24,844 nt of DNA from Deltaproteobacteria bacterium (GTDB lineage: Bacteria > Desulfobacterota > DSM-4660 > Desulfatiglandales > B25-G16): assembly GCA_018400255.1 (NCBI GenBank), contig JAGYMO010000328.1, positions 1 through 24,844 of the forward strand, read 5' to 3'. The notes under the pieces were generated by a model. It was not told where the DNA came from, ran no database searches, and was given only the letters and a program-made list of their open reading frames with translations. Made by a program: the position numbers and the translations under genes. The stretch's first letter is position 1. Every line of letters starts with the position of its first letter. This document shows positions 7,255 through 15,878 of the stretch, piece by piece.

Positions 7255-9006
7255 TTAGCTATAATTAGTGACAGGCAAAAGAATTGTCACGGTAGTTCCA
7301 GAACCTCTTTCGCTTTCTACCCTTGTCTCGCCCTTATGAGATTCTATGATTTTATGCACTATGGCGAGACCAAGGCCGGTACCTGACTGTTTCGTGGTAA
7401 AATACGGGTCAAATATATGGGTTAAGTCTTCTGTAATAATTCCCTTACCTGTATCTGATATTTCTACCTTTGCCATAGTATTTTTTTTATCCTCTGTAAA
7501 CCTCACATAGAGGGTTCCGTTGTTCTCCATTGCCTCTATGGCATTCAAATAGATATTAAGAAAAACCTGATTTATCTTGTCAGGATCTATATAAAGATCT
7601 TTGATAAGATGGTCGAGGTCTGTTTTTATCTCTATATTTTTCTCCCTGGCATGCCCCTCAATCATTTTTAAGGAGTGTTGGATTAATGTTACCATGGAAA
7701 CGGATTTCTTATGTATTTTCAAAGGGCTGGCAAATTCAAGCAGTTGACTAATAACCCTGTTCAGTCTTTCCACCTCCTGGACCATTATCTCTGCTGTTTT
7801 TTTATCATCAGGTATGTCCTTATATCTTTCCTTGAAATAGGTAGCGAAACCCTTTATTGAACTTAAAGGATTTCTTATTTCATGTGCAACGCCTGCTGCT
7901 AGATTCCCAAGAGATGCCAATCGTTGATTTTTTTCGATTTCCATCTTGAGGTTTTTAATTTCAGTTAAATCCCTGAATAGAATGATATCTCCCAAAAATT
8001 CTCCATTATCACCTTTTAATGAAGAAGCATTTAGCTCGAGGGATATAGTTCTTTCCCCATCTAAACTAAAGCTTATATCTCTTTCAATTCCGGATTTTTT
8101 TTCTGTTAGATCTCTAATATAGGCCCAGAATTTCTCAGGTAATGCTTCTCCTGGGTTTTTTCCCATGACACGTTGATTAGAAATTTGGAGTATAGATTCA
8201 GCCTCCTGATTAAAATATGCAATTTTTCCGTTTTCATCAGTTGCTATAAGCCCAAAGGGCATATTTTTAATCACGGTTTCTGAAAATACCTTGATCTTTG
8301 CTAAAGAGCTTTTTGTTGTCCTGTATGCCTGGGAAAGGAAAAGTGAAACTATACCGGCAAATCCTATCAAAAGGAGAATTATGGCCATTAGTATTGTGTG
8401 GCGCACATCTTCAATTCGTGCTGCTTCAACACTGCTCATATCAAGGCCTAAGAAAATGACTTGCCGCGTCTCAGGTGTATTTTTTAAAATGGGCAAGTCA
8501 GGTGTAGCATGCTCAGCGTTTGTCATTGAATCATGTTGTTTTCTGAAATATCTCCGGATAGGTGAAAATCTTCTAAAAACCTCGAATATATTAGCATTTT
8601 CGTGGGTTTTTACCTTACGCCATTCCAGCTTTTGAGATGTATAAATTTTCTGGATATCCACGTCTGTTTCATAGATTTTACCGATTTTGGAGGGATCACT
8701 GTGAGCGATTATTGTACCCTCAATAGTGGTAATTACTATATAGCTTATATCTTGTTGTTGCGAGGTTTCGAGCAATAAATTTTGAAGCTGGAACCCCCTC
8801 CCGTGCATTCTCCCGGTCCTAGCCCCTGCCTCGAAGGATTTTATCAGGGCAGCACCTTTCTCAACCAACATTAGGGTGGCATTTTCTTTTTGTTTACCAA
8901 TATTTTCAATAGTCCAGAAAACAAAAATGGGTACCAATACAATGACTGCACCAAATATAATCCATGGTGGAATGCCAACTAAATATTTTTTTGTAAATGT
9001 CTTCAT
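7255..9006 (-). CDS. Membrane sensor histidine kinase with PAS domain (ZraS-like)
   Basis: This 583-residue inner-membrane kinase senses an external or periplasmic cue and phosphorylates the regulator encoded just downstream. A first membrane helix lies at about 14-33, an extracytoplasmic sensor region at 35-200 (with SYIVITTIEGTIIAHSDP, Cache-like in style), and a second helix at about 204-226. A PAS domain follows (about 245-350), then HisKA with the phosphorylated H375 in AGVAHEIRNPLSSIKGF, and HATPase_c with the N box (N484, N488), DTGKGI (518-523) and GTGLGLAI (542-549). Layout and H-box resemble ZraS/HydH. No ribosome site stands out before the ATG at 9006. A perfect 14-base palindrome lies 93 bases upstream and could be its operator. 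The signal is unknown. Confidence 0.93.
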   Translation of the reverse strand: MKTFTKKYLVGIPPWIIFGAVIVLVPIFVFWTIENIGKQKENATLMLVEKGAALIKSFEAGARTGRMHGRGFQLQNLLLETSQQQDISYIVITTIEGTIIAHSDPSKIGKIYETDVDIQKIYTSQKLEWRKVKTHENANIFEVFRRFSPIRRYFRKQHDSMTNAEHATPDLPILKNTPETRQVIFLGLDMSSVEAARIEDVRHTILMAIILLLIGFAGIVSLFLSQAYRTTKSSLAKIKVFSETVIKNMPFGLIATDENGKIAYFNQEAESILQISNQRVMGKNPGEALPEKFWAYIRDLTEKKSGIERDISFSLDGERTISLELNASSLKGDNGEFLGDIILFRDLTEIKNLKMEIEKNQRLASLGNLAAGVAHEIRNPLSSIKGFATYFKERYKDIPDDKKTAEIMVQEVERLNRVISQLLEFASPLKIHKKSVSMVTLIQHSLKMIEGHAREKNIEIKTDLDHLIKDLYIDPDKINQVFLNIYLNAIEAMENNGTLYVRFTEDKKNTMAKVEISDTGKGIITEDLTHIFDPYFTTKQSGTGLGLAIVHKIIESHKGETRVESERGSGTTVTILLPVTNYS

Positions 9007-9098
9007 TTTAGTAAAGAGTTATCATATATAATGAGTTGGGTTAAAAAGGGTGTTTTTACGTATTTTTTCTCAATGTGTATTGTTTTAAAAAGACTAAT

Positions 9099-9112
9099 TC
9101 TCAGTACTGAGA
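9099..9112. promoter_or_regulatory. Perfect 14-base palindrome, possible operator
   Basis: The 14 bases read the same on both strands (tctcag, ta, ctgaga read as one dyad). It lies between the divergent starts of the sensor kinase (9006, minus) and the lipoprotein (9266, plus), where a regulator binding site would be expected. No sigma-54 -24/-12 pair is seen near it. Operator function is inference. Confidence 0.35.
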
Positions 9113-9265
9113 CTATTTCTACGCAATTTTTGACCTGGATACCCATTAACTATCTTAACGATATATACATTTTTAATAGGCCGTATTGTAAAAAAACCAA
9201 TATATGCTTATTGTTATAGTAAATGAAATGTAATTGTAAAATCCATCAAAAAATAGGGAAACGAC

Positions 9266-9787
9266 ATGAAAAAAAACCACTACCTTTATGCATTATTTAT
9301 AGGAGCTATAGGCATATTTTTAGTATTCGGCTGTACCTTATTTAGCGGCTACGGAAAGCTAAGGCAGCTCAATAAACAATCAGATAATGTTACCATTAAA
9401 TATTTAGAGGATACCTGGAACGATTATACTATATATTATGCTGGATACTATGGGGCTTTGTCTGTAAAGCATCCCTCAGCCTTAGTTTTTGACCTGAAAA
9501 ATGATCAAAACAGGCTGGAAGGCGATAAATGGACTATAGTAAAGGATAAGGAAACATTATTGAATATAATTGACTCTATTCAGCGTCAGGAATCACCAGA
9601 GGGTTTAAGGGCGGAAATATGGAAGATTTTTGGGCCTGACAATACATTTTACGGATATTTCTATTCAGCGTGGAGACATGTAGTGCTCAAGGTAATTAAT
9701 GAAAAAACAATGATAATGTATGATCTGCCTTTACCTCCATATCTTGCTGACGATTATGGAGAAGAGCGAGCCAGTCAAGGGAAATAG
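9266..9787 (+). CDS. Hypothetical lipoprotein
   Basis: I do not recognise this 173-residue protein. It starts with a clear lipoprotein signal: MKKNHY, a hydrophobic stretch (7-21) and the lipobox VFGC, placing the lipid-modified cysteine at residue 23. The mature part is soluble-looking with many aromatic residues (DYTIYYAGYYGAL, TFYGYFYSAWRHVVLKV) and ends in a charged tail. The repeated beta-like segments suggest a compact small domain, but I cannot name a family. A ribosome site (aggga, about 9255) precedes the ATG. It diverges from the sensor kinase gene, so it might be a target or partner of that system, as periplasmic partners often lie beside such kinases; this is inference only. Confidence 0.75.
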   Translation: MKKNHYLYALFIGAIGIFLVFGCTLFSGYGKLRQLNKQSDNVTIKYLEDTWNDYTIYYAGYYGALSVKHPSALVFDLKNDQNRLEGDKWTIVKDKETLLNIIDSIQRQESPEGLRAEIWKIFGPDNTFYGYFYSAWRHVVLKVINEKTMIMYDLPLPPYLADDYGEERASQGK

Positions 9788-9856
9788 ATTTGGGCGTTCT
9801 TATTACAATTCCCTGCATATCTTGAGTAAAATAGGCCTTAGAGTTTTTGCACTGAT

Positions 9857-9884
9857 TGCATGCGAATAGGGCTCTCGCAATGCA
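9857..9884. repeat. Imperfect hairpin after the lipoprotein gene
   Basis: tgcat-gcga (9857-9865) pairs with tcgc-a-atgca (9875-9884), nine base pairs with one bulged base and a nine-base loop. It lies between the convergent lipoprotein and UspA genes. There is no T run after it on either strand, so it is not a standard intrinsic terminator, though it could weaken read-through. Confidence 0.35.
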
Positions 9885-9980
9885 GATATTTGGAGCAAAT
9901 GCTTTAATTTAAGGAGCCGGTATTACAACATTATAATCATAGATTATAACTAGGTTAAATCGAAAGGCTGAGTTTAGAAA

Positions 9981-10427
9981 TCAATTAGCCTCTCGAGAAC
10001 GTACTAACAATAAGGGTCTGTCTATACGTTGTAAAATGCCTGCAGCCACACTACCATAAAACACCTTTGACAAACCACTGCGGCCATGACTCGCTAAGGC
10101 TATGAGATCAATGCCCTCACGCTCCGCAGTTTTTATAATCACGTCAACGACAGGGCCATGCTCAACGAATTTTTTAGCCTTAATACCCTTTGCCTGAAAC
10201 TCCCCGTGCATAGCCTTAAGGTAAGATTCTGCCTCGCTTGCCCATCTTTCTATTTCTCTCTGATGCAATGCGATATCCCCCTCAGGACCTACTATTAAAG
10301 GGGGTGGTTCAACTACCTGCAAAAAAACGACCTTTGAATCGTATCTAATGCTCAATTCTTCAACGTGTTTTAATATTGCCTCTGCCCTCTTAGATCCATC
10401 TAACGGTACCAATATATTCTTATACAT
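9981..10427 (-). CDS. Universal stress protein, UspA family
   Basis: This 148-residue cytoplasmic protein is a single UspA domain. It starts with YKNILVPLDGSKRAE (2-16), the classic beta-1 and first nucleotide contact, and ends with ASHGRSGLSKVFYGSVA (112-128) and RPLLLVR. In ATP-binding members the last motif is G-2x-G-9x-G-S/T; here G115, nine residues, G125 and S126 are in place, while the first glycine is Ala112, so ATP binding is likely but not certain. A good ribosome site (aggaggg on the minus strand) precedes the ATG. The gene stands alone, with no co-directional neighbour within 380 bases. Confidence 0.93.
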   Translation of the reverse strand: MYKNILVPLDGSKRAEAILKHVEELSIRYDSKVVFLQVVEPPPLIVGPEGDIALHQREIERWASEAESYLKAMHGEFQAKGIKAKKFVEHGPVVDVIIKTAEREGIDLIALASHGRSGLSKVFYGSVAAGILQRIDRPLLLVRSREAN

Positions 10428-10810
10428 AACACCCTCCTGATATTGAATTGGAAATATAGTTTATCAGCCAATTAATCCGAGATATACGTTACATAGCCGG
10501 CCTACAGGTTAAAGATAGTATTTCCCGTAATTTCAGCTAAAAGGTAGATAGCTATGTCTAAAAGAATTAAATATACATAGTTCGAACAACAGTAGGTCTA
10601 CTTTCATTTGAGAAAAAATAAAACGAATCTTTTCGACCAATTTTTAGTGATTAGATTTCTTAGAATTACCCTGAATTTTATCAAGAAGCTTTATGCCAAA
10701 ATACAACTTTATCATAACACATTTATAGGTTGAGTTTAAATAGTATCTTAGTGGCTGAACAGGTGCTAGTCCATTTAAAATACCTTTGTATAAAATGTCT
10801 CAGGGTTTTT
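10428..10810. other. Gene-free stretch between uspA and the hydroxyacid dehydrogenase
   Basis: About 380 bases, AT-rich, with stops in all frames. It must hold the uspA promoter (reading left) and the end of the dehydrogenase transcript. A short inverted pair (aattgg at about 10445 and ccaatt at about 10468) lies near the uspA start. I see no RNA gene, repeat array or clear terminator. Confidence 0.5.
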
Positions 10811-11686
10811 CTATTTCAGCCCTGACAGCTTTCGAATGGCCCGACCAATCGAAGAAACATCATCATCGCCATAACCCTGAGCGATGAGACCATTCTCAAT
10901 CTGCGCAACTAATGCAGTGGCCGGCATTGTGACACCTAATTCGCGAGCCGTGTCAAGGGCGATCTTTAGGTCTTTGTGATGAAGGCTTACCCGGAAACCT
11001 AAAGGGTATTTATTATTTACAATATTCATGCCCCTGTTATGCAATACCCACGAACCGGCAGCACCACCACTAATTGCCTGGATAACTTTTTCCATATCCA
11101 GGCCCGCTTTTATGCCTAAGGTTAAACCCTCTGAAACAGAGATGTAAGTGCCTGAAATAATAATTTGATTAATTGCCTTAGTGGTTTGCCCAGCCCCTAT
11201 GGGTCCAACATGAGTTACTGTTTTTCCCATAACCTGCAGTATGGGTAGTGCTTTATTGAAGTCTTCCTCTTTTCCTCCTACCATTATGGCTAATGTACCG
11301 TTTTGCGCTCCCTCTGGTCCTCCAGACACGGGGGCATCCAGCATTTTAATTCCTTTTGTGCTCAGTTCGTCCGAAATATGACGTGTAGCAGCTGGACTTA
11401 TAGTTGACATATCTATAACAATCGAGCCCTTTGAAGCGCTATGTATAATGCCCTTTTCGCCTAAAATGAGCTCTTCTACATCCGGGGTGTCACTGACGCA
11501 CGTCACTATAATTTCCGCATCTTTGGCGGCATTCTTTGGTGAATTTGCCCACTTGGCCCCTGCATTGATTAAATCTTTTTCCTTTCCCATTGTGCGGTTA
11601 TAAACAGTGAGCTCATTTCCGGCTTTGAGTATGTTGAGTGCCATGCCTATGCCCATTGTTCCAAGGCCTATAAATGCAACCTTCAT
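10811..11686 (-). CDS. Beta-hydroxyacid dehydrogenase (3-hydroxyisobutyrate / tartronate semialdehyde reductase family)
   Basis: This 291-residue NAD(P)-dependent enzyme interconverts a beta-hydroxyacid and its semialdehyde or keto form in the cytoplasm. It shows the N-terminal Rossmann fold GLGTMGIGM (7-15), the substrate-binding DAPVSGGPEGAQNGTLAIMVGG (117-138) and the catalytic-lysine motif GAGQTTKAINQ (164-174, Lys170). Residue R31 in VYNRT suggests NADPH preference, which is inference. GarR, GlxR, MmsB and succinic semialdehyde reductases share this shape, so the substrate cannot be fixed. A strong ribosome site (gaggacct on the minus strand) precedes the start. It diverges from recD2 and has no obvious pathway partner nearby. 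Confidence 0.9.
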   Translation of the reverse strand: MKVAFIGLGTMGIGMALNILKAGNELTVYNRTMGKEKDLINAGAKWANSPKNAAKDAEIIVTCVSDTPDVEELILGEKGIIHSASKGSIVIDMSTISPAATRHISDELSTKGIKMLDAPVSGGPEGAQNGTLAIMVGGKEEDFNKALPILQVMGKTVTHVGPIGAGQTTKAINQIIISGTYISVSEGLTLGIKAGLDMEKVIQAISGGAAGSWVLHNRGMNIVNNKYPLGFRVSLHHKDLKIALDTARELGVTMPATALVAQIENGLIAQGYGDDDVSSIGRAIRKLSGLK

Positions 11687-11849
11687 AAGGTCCTCCTCTC
11701 TTTAACGTTTTTCACATCATGTTTGATTGTAACAGACTATGTAATGTAGTAGATTAGCTTGATGCTGTTAATTTAAGATGTGCAGTATAAGTAAGTTAAG
11801 GCTACCTGTCAAGGCATGAACCTCAGAGTATAAGGGCTCGTATTTTCTA

Positions 11850-11897
11850 TTAAACCCTGATTATGCAGTAGGTGGCTTCTGCATAATCTGGGTTTAA
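11850..11897. repeat. Long inverted repeat in the dehydrogenase-recD2 gap
   Basis: Bases 11850-11868 pair with 11879-11897: 19 positions with a single mismatch and a ten-base loop. It starts with ttaaaccc and ends with gggtttaa. It is far longer than chance would give and does not look like a terminator because no T run follows. It sits in the 337 bases (11687-12023) between divergent genes, which hold no gene otherwise. It could be a mobile-element remnant (two terminal repeats brought together), a miniature element or a strong regulatory hairpin. Confidence 0.75.
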
Positions 11898-12023
11898 CGC
11901 AGTATTGTTAAAAATATTGGAACATAAGGGAATATTCCGATATACTATTTCTATAATTGCAGTAATGGATAATATGATAGATGTATGTATGCAATAAAAT
12001 TTGCCTGCATAGAGGTTAAAGAC

Positions 12024-14198
12024 ATGATTGTTGATCTTGAAGGTCAGATTGAGAGGATCACATATGAAAATGAGGAAAACGGCTATACCATCGCCAGGGT
12101 TAGGGTGCATGGAAGACGCGACCTTGTTACTGTAGTGGGAAATTTGATGGCCCCGACACCTGGTGAAATTATCAGGATGAATGGTGAATGGACTAATCAT
12201 CCGAAATATGGCGAGCAGTTTAAGGTGATTAGATATAAATCCATGGTACCGGCGTCTGTTTACGGAATCGAGAAATATCTGGGTTCAGGGCTTATTAAGG
12301 GCATTGGCCCTGTTATGGCGAAAAGAATTGTAGGGAAATTTGGCAAAAAGACGTTAGATATTATTGAAGACACAATCGAGGAATTGATATGCGTTGATGG
12401 AATTGGAAAAAAGAGAATCGGGATGATTAAAAAGGCATGGGAAGAGCAGAAGGAAATTCGCGAGGTAATGATTTTTCTGCAGGCCCATGGAGTAAGCTCA
12501 GGTTATGCTACTAAGATATTCAGACATTATGGTTATAGATCTATTCCCGTGGTTAAGGAAAATCCATATCGCCTTGCAACTGATATATTTGGAATAGGGT
12601 TTTTGACTGCTGATAGGATTGCAGAAAAACTGGGTTTTTCTAAAGATTCTGAATTAAGGGCTGAGGCAGGAATAATTTATGTTCTTAACCAGCTCGCAGA
12701 TGAGGGCCATGTATATTACCCTTATAACCTTCTCATAAAAATCTGCGAGGATGTGCTTGGTATAAAAACAGAGATAATCGTTAATGCCCTGGAGTCTATT
12801 AATAAAAACAGAATGGTTGTTATTGAGGACTGGGCTCAGCAGAGTGACGTTACGACTGACAGAAGGGCAGTTTATCTCGCAAAGTACCATCTTGCTGAAA
12901 AGGGGATTGCTTCTCGTATGAAAATCCTTTTAAATACGCCTGTTCTAATAAGGAAAATAGATATAAATAAGGCTATAGAATGGGTGCAAGGGCAGCTTGC
13001 GATTAAACTGGCAAAAAAACAACAAGAGGCCATTAGATGTGCTGTTGAGAATAAGGTAACTATTATAACAGGAGGCCCTGGAACTGGAAAAACTACAATA
13101 ATCAGTTCTATTCTAAGAATTTTTTTAAAATTGAAGGCAAATATTCTATTGGCAGCTCCTACAGGCAGGGCTGCTAAGAGAATGAGTGAGATTACAACCT
13201 ATGATGCCAAAACGATACACAGGATGTTGGAGTATAGCAGCCGGAAGGGGGGTTTCCAAAGAAACGAAGAAAATCCTTTAAAATGTGATCTTTTAATCGT
13301 TGACGAGACCTCTATGATAGATACTATTCTTATGTACCATTTGCTAAAGGCAATACCGGCTCAGGCTATCGTTATTTTTGTGGGAGATGTAAATCAGCTG
13401 CCTTCTGTGGGTGCTGGTAATGTGCTGAAAGATAGTATCGAATCCAATTGTGTAAATGTAGTAGAGCTAAATGAGATATTTCGTCAGGCAAAGGAAAGCT
13501 TGATTGTAATGAATGCACATAAAATAAACGAGGGCATAATTCCATCGTTCAGGTCCTTGAAGAATAATAATGATTTTTATTTTATAGAACAGGAAAATCC
13601 GGAAGATGTGCTAAAGATAATAATTGAGTTAGCAACAGAGAGAATACCAAGGCGTTTTGATTTTGACCCACTTAATGATATTCAAGTTTTAACACCTATG
13701 AATAAAGGTTTAGTCGGGTCGTCAAATCTGAATATAGAGCTCCAGAATGCCTTTAACCCTGGAGAAAATGGAGTGATTCGAGGTAACAGAAAATTCCGTG
13801 CGAGAGATAAGGTTATGCAAATAAGAAATAATTATGATAAGGATATATTTAATGGAGATATTGGAAAAATTATTAATATAGACGAGGAAACCCAAGAATT
13901 AATTATCTCTTTCGACGGAACAGATGTGATATTTGATTGCAGTGATCTTGATGAGATAGTATTAGCTTACGCAGTTTCTGTGCATAAATCCCAGGGCTCG
14001 GAATATCCAGCGGTAATAATTCCAGTTGTAACCCAGCATTATATGCTTTTGCAGCGCAATCTTATCTATACCGCGGTTACAAGGGGCAAAAAGCTGGTAG
14101 TTATGGTGGGCACTAAAAAGGCACTGGCAATCGGAATAAAAAATGATAAAATACGGAAAAGATATACACGTTTAGGTACAAGGTTGACTGAATTATAA
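12024..14198 (+). CDS. recD2: ATP-dependent DNA helicase RecD2
   Basis: RecD2 is a 5'-3' superfamily 1 DNA helicase found in bacteria that lack RecBC, used in repair and replication restart. I take the ATG at 12024 (724 residues): it follows gaggt at good spacing and begins IVDLEGQIERITYENEENGYTIARV like other RecD2 proteins, whereas the in-frame ATG at 11985 lacks a ribosome site and adds 13 unconserved residues. Seen are an N-terminal OB-like part, helix-hairpin-helix repeats (GLIKGIGPVMAKRIV and CVDGIGKKRIGMIK), Walker A GGPGTGKTT (350-358), Walker B DETSMID (427-433), VGDVNQLPSVGAGN, VHKSQGSEYPAV (653-664) and YTAVTRGKK. All motifs are intact. No recB or recC is in the window. A likely terminator follows. 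Confidence 0.95.
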   Translation: MIVDLEGQIERITYENEENGYTIARVRVHGRRDLVTVVGNLMAPTPGEIIRMNGEWTNHPKYGEQFKVIRYKSMVPASVYGIEKYLGSGLIKGIGPVMAKRIVGKFGKKTLDIIEDTIEELICVDGIGKKRIGMIKKAWEEQKEIREVMIFLQAHGVSSGYATKIFRHYGYRSIPVVKENPYRLATDIFGIGFLTADRIAEKLGFSKDSELRAEAGIIYVLNQLADEGHVYYPYNLLIKICEDVLGIKTEIIVNALESINKNRMVVIEDWAQQSDVTTDRRAVYLAKYHLAEKGIASRMKILLNTPVLIRKIDINKAIEWVQGQLAIKLAKKQQEAIRCAVENKVTIITGGPGTGKTTIISSILRIFLKLKANILLAAPTGRAAKRMSEITTYDAKTIHRMLEYSSRKGGFQRNEENPLKCDLLIVDETSMIDTILMYHLLKAIPAQAIVIFVGDVNQLPSVGAGNVLKDSIESNCVNVVELNEIFRQAKESLIVMNAHKINEGIIPSFRSLKNNNDFYFIEQENPEDVLKIIIELATERIPRRFDFDPLNDIQVLTPMNKGLVGSSNLNIELQNAFNPGENGVIRGNRKFRARDKVMQIRNNYDKDIFNGDIGKIINIDEETQELIISFDGTDVIFDCSDLDEIVLAYAVSVHKSQGSEYPAVIIPVVTQHYMLLQRNLIYTAVTRGKKLVVMVGTKKALAIGIKNDKIRKRYTRLGTRLTEL

Positions 14199-14228
14199 GT
14201 TCATAGATAAATGTAAGAAAACGCATGG

Positions 14229-14258
14229 GCGCTTAACCTAATTTAACGCAATTTTTTT
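14229..14258 (+). terminator. Intrinsic terminator after recD2
   Basis: gcg-c-ttaa (14229-14236) pairs with ttaacgc (14243-14249) with one bulged base and a six-base loop, followed by aa and seven T (14252-14258). It sits 31 bases after the recD2 stop and 87 bases before the nitroreductase gene, the right place to separate the two. Confidence 0.5.
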
Positions 14259-14344
14259 CAGGATAATAAGCAAATTTATTATAGAGAGGCAACTATTGGC
14301 TTTTTGCAGGTAAACCAATCGTAAATAAAATTGAGGGCAAGATT

Positions 14345-14917
14345 ATGGACGTTTTTACAGCTATGAAAGGACGACGAAGTTGCCGTGATTTTTTGCCAGA
14401 GCCTGTCGGCAGGGATAAAATTGAGAAGATATTGGCGGCAGCCTCATGGGCACCATCCCCTTTAAATTTGCAGCCCTGGGAATTTATTGTTATTACAAAT
14501 ACGAATGTAAAGGAAAAACTTTTTTCAGAGGCCAAAAGATGCATAAAGTGGATACTTGATAAAACTGGATGGGATTGGTTAAAAACATATAACGCGGATT
14601 TCTTGAAATACGCCCCTGTTGTGATAGCTGTTATAGGGGACCCAAGAAAGACCGGTGTTGATATGTTTCTTGAAGAAGGCGGGGCCGGTTATCAACATGC
14701 ATGCGCTGCAGCTATACAAAATATAAACCTCGCAACGTATGCCCTTGGTTTGGCCAGCTTGTGGTTTACCTTTTTTGAAAAGGATCCTGTAAGGGAAATA
14801 CTTGCTATCAGCCCTGATAAAACACCCATAGCACTTATTTGCATAGGCAAGCCAAATGGGGAAATACTGCAGATTCCCAGAAAAGATAGTATGAAAAAGA
14901 CGACTTTTATAACCTGA
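14345..14917 (+). CDS. Nitroreductase family FMN protein
   Basis: This 190-residue flavoprotein belongs to the nitroreductase superfamily, NAD(P)H-dependent FMN enzymes acting on nitro compounds, quinones or flavins. The N-terminal MKGRRSCRDFLPEPV (7-21) holds the FMN-phosphate-binding arginines, and AAASWAPSPLNLQPWEFIVITN (31-52) is the second FMN segment. GGAGYQHACAAAIQNINLATYALGLASLWF (about 112-141) is the dimer/FMN helix, and PIALICIGKPNGE closes the fold. These parts fix the family but not the substrate. A gaggg ribosome site precedes the ATG. The Sir2 gene starts 56 bases downstream on the same strand, so the two may be co-transcribed; a functional link through NAD is only a guess. Confidence 0.9.
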   Translation: MDVFTAMKGRRSCRDFLPEPVGRDKIEKILAAASWAPSPLNLQPWEFIVITNTNVKEKLFSEAKRCIKWILDKTGWDWLKTYNADFLKYAPVVIAVIGDPRKTGVDMFLEEGGAGYQHACAAAIQNINLATYALGLASLWFTFFEKDPVREILAISPDKTPIALICIGKPNGEILQIPRKDSMKKTTFIT

Positions 14918-14973
14918 TTCGAACCAACATGTATTTTTAGTAATTTTAGATCCCGCGAAGGAGAAAGGAAAAA

Positions 14974-15726
14974 TTGGGTTCATTAATAGAGGATGGAAGA
15001 AAATTTATTGAGGATGCAGACAGGATAATGGTGTTTTCAGGGGCTGGATTGAGCACGGAATCGGGTATCCCTGATTTCAGAAGTCCTGGTGGGCTTTGGA
15101 GCAAATATGATCCAGCTGATTTCTATTTTGACAAGATTATATCTGATAAGGACGCACGGGTTAAATATTGGAAGATGAGTTCAGAGTCATATAAATTGAT
15201 GACGGCTGCTAAACCTAATGCTGCCCATATGGCTATCAAGAAGCTGGAAAATATAGGCAAGCTTTTTTGTATTGTGACCCAGAATATTGACAACTTACAC
15301 CACAGGGCGGGAAATTCACCGGAAAAAATCATAGAAATTCATGGTACGGCCTTTTCTGTTTCTTGCCTTAAATGCGGCAAAAAATATAATAGGGATGATA
15401 TTGAAAAGATGATAGATTCCGGCATAAAAGACCCCTTATGCGATGAATGCTCAGGAATTCTTAAGCCTGATACCATCTCATTTGGCCAGGCAATGCCGGA
15501 AGATAAGATGGCAGAGGCAATACAATGCGCGGGTGATTCTGACCTTTGTATTGTATTGGGCTCATCTCTCGTTGTTTATCCTGCTGCCTCTGTGCCAGCC
15601 CATGCCGCTAAAAGTGGTTCAAAATTGATGATTATTAATCGTGAAGAAACACCGCTTGACTCTTTGGCTGATCTGGTTATTCATGGATCTGTGTCTCATG
15701 TCTTGAGCGAGGTTGTACGACTTTAA
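14974..15726 (+). CDS. Sir2-family NAD-dependent protein deacylase
   Basis: This 250-residue cytoplasmic sirtuin removes acetyl or other acyl groups from lysines using NAD. Motifs in order: GAGLSTESGIPDFR (23-36, NAD binding), TQNIDNLH (102-109), the catalytic His123 in EIHG, a four-cysteine zinc site (C131, C134, C156, C159), and LGSSLVVYPA (195-204). The start is a TTG at 14974 with a strong ribosome site (aaggagaaagg) just before it. An E. coli CobB-type desuccinylase carries Y and R in an A-[X]-Y-x-x-R segment; here residues 66-73 read WKMSSESY, so specificity is uncertain. Length fits class III/U sirtuins. It lies 56 bases after the nitroreductase. Confidence 0.93.
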   Translation: MGSLIEDGRKFIEDADRIMVFSGAGLSTESGIPDFRSPGGLWSKYDPADFYFDKIISDKDARVKYWKMSSESYKLMTAAKPNAAHMAIKKLENIGKLFCIVTQNIDNLHHRAGNSPEKIIEIHGTAFSVSCLKCGKKYNRDDIEKMIDSGIKDPLCDECSGILKPDTISFGQAMPEDKMAEAIQCAGDSDLCIVLGSSLVVYPAASVPAHAAKSGSKLMIINREETPLDSLADLVIHGSVSHVLSEVVRL

Positions 15727-15753
15727 ACGTTACGTAAAGTAAATGGCCCAGCC

Positions 15754-15770
15754 TTAAGCCTTACGCTTAA
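15754..15770. repeat. Short hairpin between the sir2 and asd genes
   Basis: ttaagc (15754-15759) pairs with gcttaa (15765-15770) around a five-base loop. There is no T run, so it is a weak candidate for a transcript end or processing site between the Sir2 gene and asd. Confidence 0.3.
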
Positions 15771-15878
15771 TTGCAGAGGCTATTGCAAATATCAGCTATT
15801 TATCGAGCTTATTAAGATGAAGTTAAATCAAGATTTTAGATCAATAATTGAAAACAATTGAATACTGCGGAGGATATT

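Noticed and set aside
9007..9265. A sigma-54 promoter driving the kinase operon or lipoprotein gene
   Set aside because: I looked on both strands for a GG-10 bases-GC core with TGGCAC/TTGC context and found none convincing.
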